Shown here: one piece after another, positions 6,463 through 8,119 of the stretch
Position numbering within the stretch: the first letter of the stretch is position 1
Layout of the letters: each line of letters begins with the position of its first letter
Source: Opitutales bacterium UBA7389
GTDB taxonomy: Bacteria > Verrucomicrobiota > Verrucomicrobiia > Opitutales > Opitutaceae
NCBI GenBank assembly: GCA_002474325.1
Contig: DKNL01000008.1
Span: 978 to 9,096, forward strand
Length of the DNA: 8,119 nucleotides
Reading direction: 5' to 3'
Made by a program: the position numbers and the translations under genes
The notes under the pieces: model-generated
Databases searched by the model: none
Seen by the model: the letters and a program-made list of their open reading frames with translations, nothing else
Told to the model about the DNA's origin: nothing

Positions 6463-7710
6463 TCACTGCTGTAAATCGTCTTTCAGCTCTTCGCATTCGG
6501 TAATGGTGAATGGGTCAATCGTGTACAAGGACGAATTCGAGCCCGAAAAGGGTTCGGCTAGGTAGACAGGGTCGACGACGGTATACTCTCTTGTCAATTG
6601 AGATCCATCGTCACTCATTGTGAAGCGTTCTGTGATTTCCATTTGCTCACCATGACGAACGCAACTTGTTCGATTGCCTCCTGGGGCTTGAAGGAAACCT
6701 GGCTTAAAGCCTTTGGTTTGGACAACCAATGTGTTGTCTTCCCATTTTCCAACAGAGTAACCGCTTACACTCGGTTCAATTTCACCAGGAAAATCACCGA
6801 CAAGATTGATTGTGCGTACCATATCCATAAATCCGTAAGTGATGACGATTGCAGATCCCGTCTGCTCGATCCTGTTGATCATTTGGTCAAAGTCGTAATC
6901 GAATATGATGTTGGTCGGTTCGCAATTGAACCTAGGGTTCTGATCGCCCGTATAATCGTTGGATTCATCAATACCTATTTGTGTCATCATATAGCTTGGT
7001 CTGCCGCCACCGCCAGGTCTACGAACCGGTCCACCTGGTCCACCTTGCTGCCTCCCGACTCTTGGACCGCCGGCTCCTTGAGGACGATTCGCGGGTGGGG
7101 GAGCGTCTACTCTTAAAGGCGTTCCGTCGGCTGAAAGTTCAACTCCCGCGGGAGGTCCATCCGATCTTGGACGCGCGCCTCGGGGCCCCGGCGCATCTCT
7201 TTGCGGCGTCGACCAGTTTCCTGCCAAATTGGGGGTTCCATCTTCGCGCTCGAGTTCGCGTTCCCCGATTACGATATTGCCACCTTTGTCGAGTACGTCA
7301 TAGCGTGCTATAACGCTACCATCCTCGAAGGTGATGGTTTCAGTGTAAACCGTTTTGGGATCGCGTCGATCTGGTGATCCAAATACTTTGATTTTGGTCC
7401 CGGGTTCGAACATGTCTGTCGTCCACCCTTTGCGTTTGAGGAGGCTTCCCGCTCGTAGCTCGCACCGCCATTGCTCCTCTCCACCCTGCTCATTGGCGAC
7501 CTTGAAGTAGAGATAGGCATGCGGGTTCACGAAACGGACGCGGTTCACGACGCCCGTTACTGTCAAAATCTGTTCCAGGTCGAATTGCCCTGTGACACCG
7601 TGGTGGGCCTCCGTGGTTGAGGGCCAAAGAACGAGGGCGCACAGAAAGGCAAGCACGGTGGCGGTGAGTGGTTGCTGGGGCTTAATATTAGCTAGGTTTG
7701 AGTGTATCAT
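6463..7710 (-). CDS. Exported DUF6152-type protein, copy A (first gene of the cluster)
   Basis: The 415-residue protein is a full-length paralog of the following gene. The signal peptide (about 1-35) ends TEA, followed by HHGVTGQFDLEQIL, so the mature protein again starts with two histidines (H36, H37). The first domain (36-140) keeps FVNPHAYLYFKV (H64) and EEQWRCELRAGSLLKRKGW (C83). The Gly/Pro/Arg-rich linker runs about 168-240. The C-terminal domain keeps RFNCEPTNIIFDYDFDQM (C263), GFKPGFLQAP, VRHGE and EPFSGSNSSLYT, and ends TECEELKDD (C406). It has an extra Cys350. Signal peptides and linkers have diverged while the two domains are closely alike, which fits an old tandem duplication under functional constraint. 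ATG 7710 has no Shine-Dalgarno and no alternative ATG. Its function is unknown, and periplasmic metal binding is inferred from the histidines and the neighbours. Confidence 0.87.
   Translation of the reverse strand: MIHSNLANIKPQQPLTATVLAFLCALVLWPSTTEAHHGVTGQFDLEQILTVTGVVNRVRFVNPHAYLYFKVANEQGGEEQWRCELRAGSLLKRKGWTTDMFEPGTKIKVFGSPDRRDPKTVYTETITFEDGSVIARYDVLDKGGNIVIGERELEREDGTPNLAGNWSTPQRDAPGPRGARPRSDGPPAGVELSADGTPLRVDAPPPANRPQGAGGPRVGRQQGGPGGPVRRPGGGGRPSYMMTQIGIDESNDYTGDQNPRFNCEPTNIIFDYDFDQMINRIEQTGSAIVITYGFMDMVRTINLVGDFPGEIEPSVSGYSVGKWEDNTLVVQTKGFKPGFLQAPGGNRTSCVRHGEQMEITERFTMSDDGSQLTREYTVVDPVYLAEPFSGSNSSLYTIDPFTITECEELKDDLQQ
6997..7101 (-). repeat. Gly/Pro/Arg-rich linker in copy A
   Basis: Residues 204-238 are dominated by Gly, Pro and Arg with QQGG and GGGG runs. 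It occupies the same place between the two domains as the RGG-type linker of copy B, but is not the same sequence, so composition rather than order seems to be kept. Confidence 0.7.
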
Positions 7711-7799
7711 GGTTGATCTAGAGTAAATTGGTACTGGAATTACGGATGGCTGATCTTTGAGCTTTGTCTAGGAATTGGAGTTTTGTTTGCGATCCGATT

Positions 7800-7829
7800 T
7801 TTATAAAGGGGGTTACGTGTAATAGTCAG
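7800..7829 (-). promoter_or_regulatory. Candidate sigma-70-type promoter for the cluster
   Basis: On the minus strand CTGACT (7829-7824, four matches to TTGACA) and TATAAA (7805-7800, five matches to TATAAT) are 18 bases apart. Transcription would begin near 7793, giving a leader of about 85 bases before ATG 7710. The match is fair but the region is AT-rich, so a chance match is possible. Confidence 0.35.
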
Positions 7830-7980
7830 AGAAAAATAAATTAATTGTATCTAGAATAATGATACCGTTTACATGTGCGCCTGAGTTCGGTCCTAAAAAA
7901 GGGGGGCGACATTTGTTACTCTGAAAATGGGTCACCGGATGTTCTGCATGGACCTTTGCTCAATAATATAAGGGGAATGT

Positions 7981-8006
7981 TGTAGTAAATATGTAACTAC
8001 ATTATA
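7981..8006 (-). promoter_or_regulatory. TATAAT box abutting an inverted repeat, candidate operator/promoter
   Basis: The minus strand has a perfect TATAAT at 8006-8001. It shares one base with an inverted repeat of 6-base arms, tgtagt (7981-7986) and actaca (7996-8001), around a 9-base spacer. An operator just past a -10 box would be a common arrangement. No acceptable -35 hexamer is found 16-19 bases away, so it would need an activator or be inactive. Confidence 0.25.
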
Positions 8007-8060
8007 AATTATTTGCTAGAATCCATTTCATGATATTATGCTGATAATCACGCTTTGCTA

Positions 8061-8085
8061 ATCAGAGGCCTTAAGCCTCCTTGAT
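8061..8085. repeat. Small hairpin near the right edge
   Basis: The arms gaggc (8065-8069) and gcctc (8075-8079) flank a 5-base loop, with outer atca (8061-8064) and tgat (8082-8085) extending the stem across a 2-base bulge. Neither strand shows a T-run after it. It could end a transcript arriving from beyond the right edge. A 15-codon open tail in one minus frame stops at 8071, inside this hairpin, but is too short to identify. Confidence 0.2.
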
Positions 8086-8119
8086 CGCATATCGCGTCGG
8101 TTTAGAGTTGCGATAGGCT

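Larger units (their letters stand above)
7711..8119. other. AT-rich leader region upstream of the cluster, no gene seen
   Basis: The 409 bases hold no recognisable coding region on either strand. They include the two candidate promoter elements, the hairpin at 8061-8085 and an A6G6 run at about 7896-7907. There is also an imperfect dyad tgatattatgctgataatca (8031-8050) that loosely recalls Fur-family boxes. The composition is visibly more AT-rich than the genes. The region most likely carries the control sites of the cluster and the end of an upstream gene. Confidence 0.55.

Noticed and set aside
6598..7116. A 172-residue plus-strand open frame opposite copy A
   Set aside because: It is antisense to a conserved paralogous gene and its translation has no family features. 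The equivalent place in copy B does not keep it.
7896..7907. A6G6 run as a terminator or slippage site
   Set aside because: No stable hairpin precedes it on either strand and it is not inside a gene, so no function can be supported.

Overview
The window reads as part of a Gram-negative bacterial chromosome. It encodes an outer-membrane TonB-dependent receptor, several exported proteins with Sec signal peptides and a formylglycine-type sulfatase. All eight recognisable genes lie on the minus strand, so transcription runs from high to low coordinates. Gene starts are mixed: two inside the membrane cluster have good Shine-Dalgarno sequences and most others have none. Together with the exported S1 sulfatase, this is compatible with a marine Verrucomicrobiota-like or gammaproteobacterial host. 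The sequence alone does not settle the taxonomy.

Layout in order of transcription: 8119-7711 is an AT-rich leader with candidate promoter and operator elements. 7710-6463 and 6440-5253 are tandem paralogous exported proteins with an N-terminal DUF6152-type domain. Both are predicted to begin with His-His-Gly after signal cleavage, and both carry a Pro/Gly/Arg-rich linker. 5184-4726 and 4714-4232 are two small four-helix membrane proteins resembling DUF6644. 4245-3550 is a HupE/UreJ-type polytopic metal-transport-like protein that overlaps the gene before it. 3539-2877 is a single-pass membrane-anchored protein of the kind found beside HupE. 2806-1319 is an exported iduronate-2-sulfatase-like sulfatase. 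After a 335-base gap, 983-1 is the N-terminal 327 residues of a TonB-dependent receptor with two His/Glu/Asp-rich loops, of the kind seen in zinc-type receptors such as ZnuD. It runs off the left edge.

The six genes from 7710 to 2877 have gaps of 68 bases or less, and two junctions overlap or are coupled, so they are probably one operon. A working hypothesis, which is inference, is an envelope metal-handling cassette. The receptor would capture a divalent or copper-type ion at the outer membrane. The DUF6152 pair, with its exposed N-terminal histidines, would bind it in the periplasm. The HupE protein with its membrane anchor and the DUF6644 pair would act at the inner membrane. The sulfatase may be an unrelated passenger. 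No experimentally defined role is known to me for the DUF6152/DUF6644 pairs, and they are the most interesting unexplained content here.
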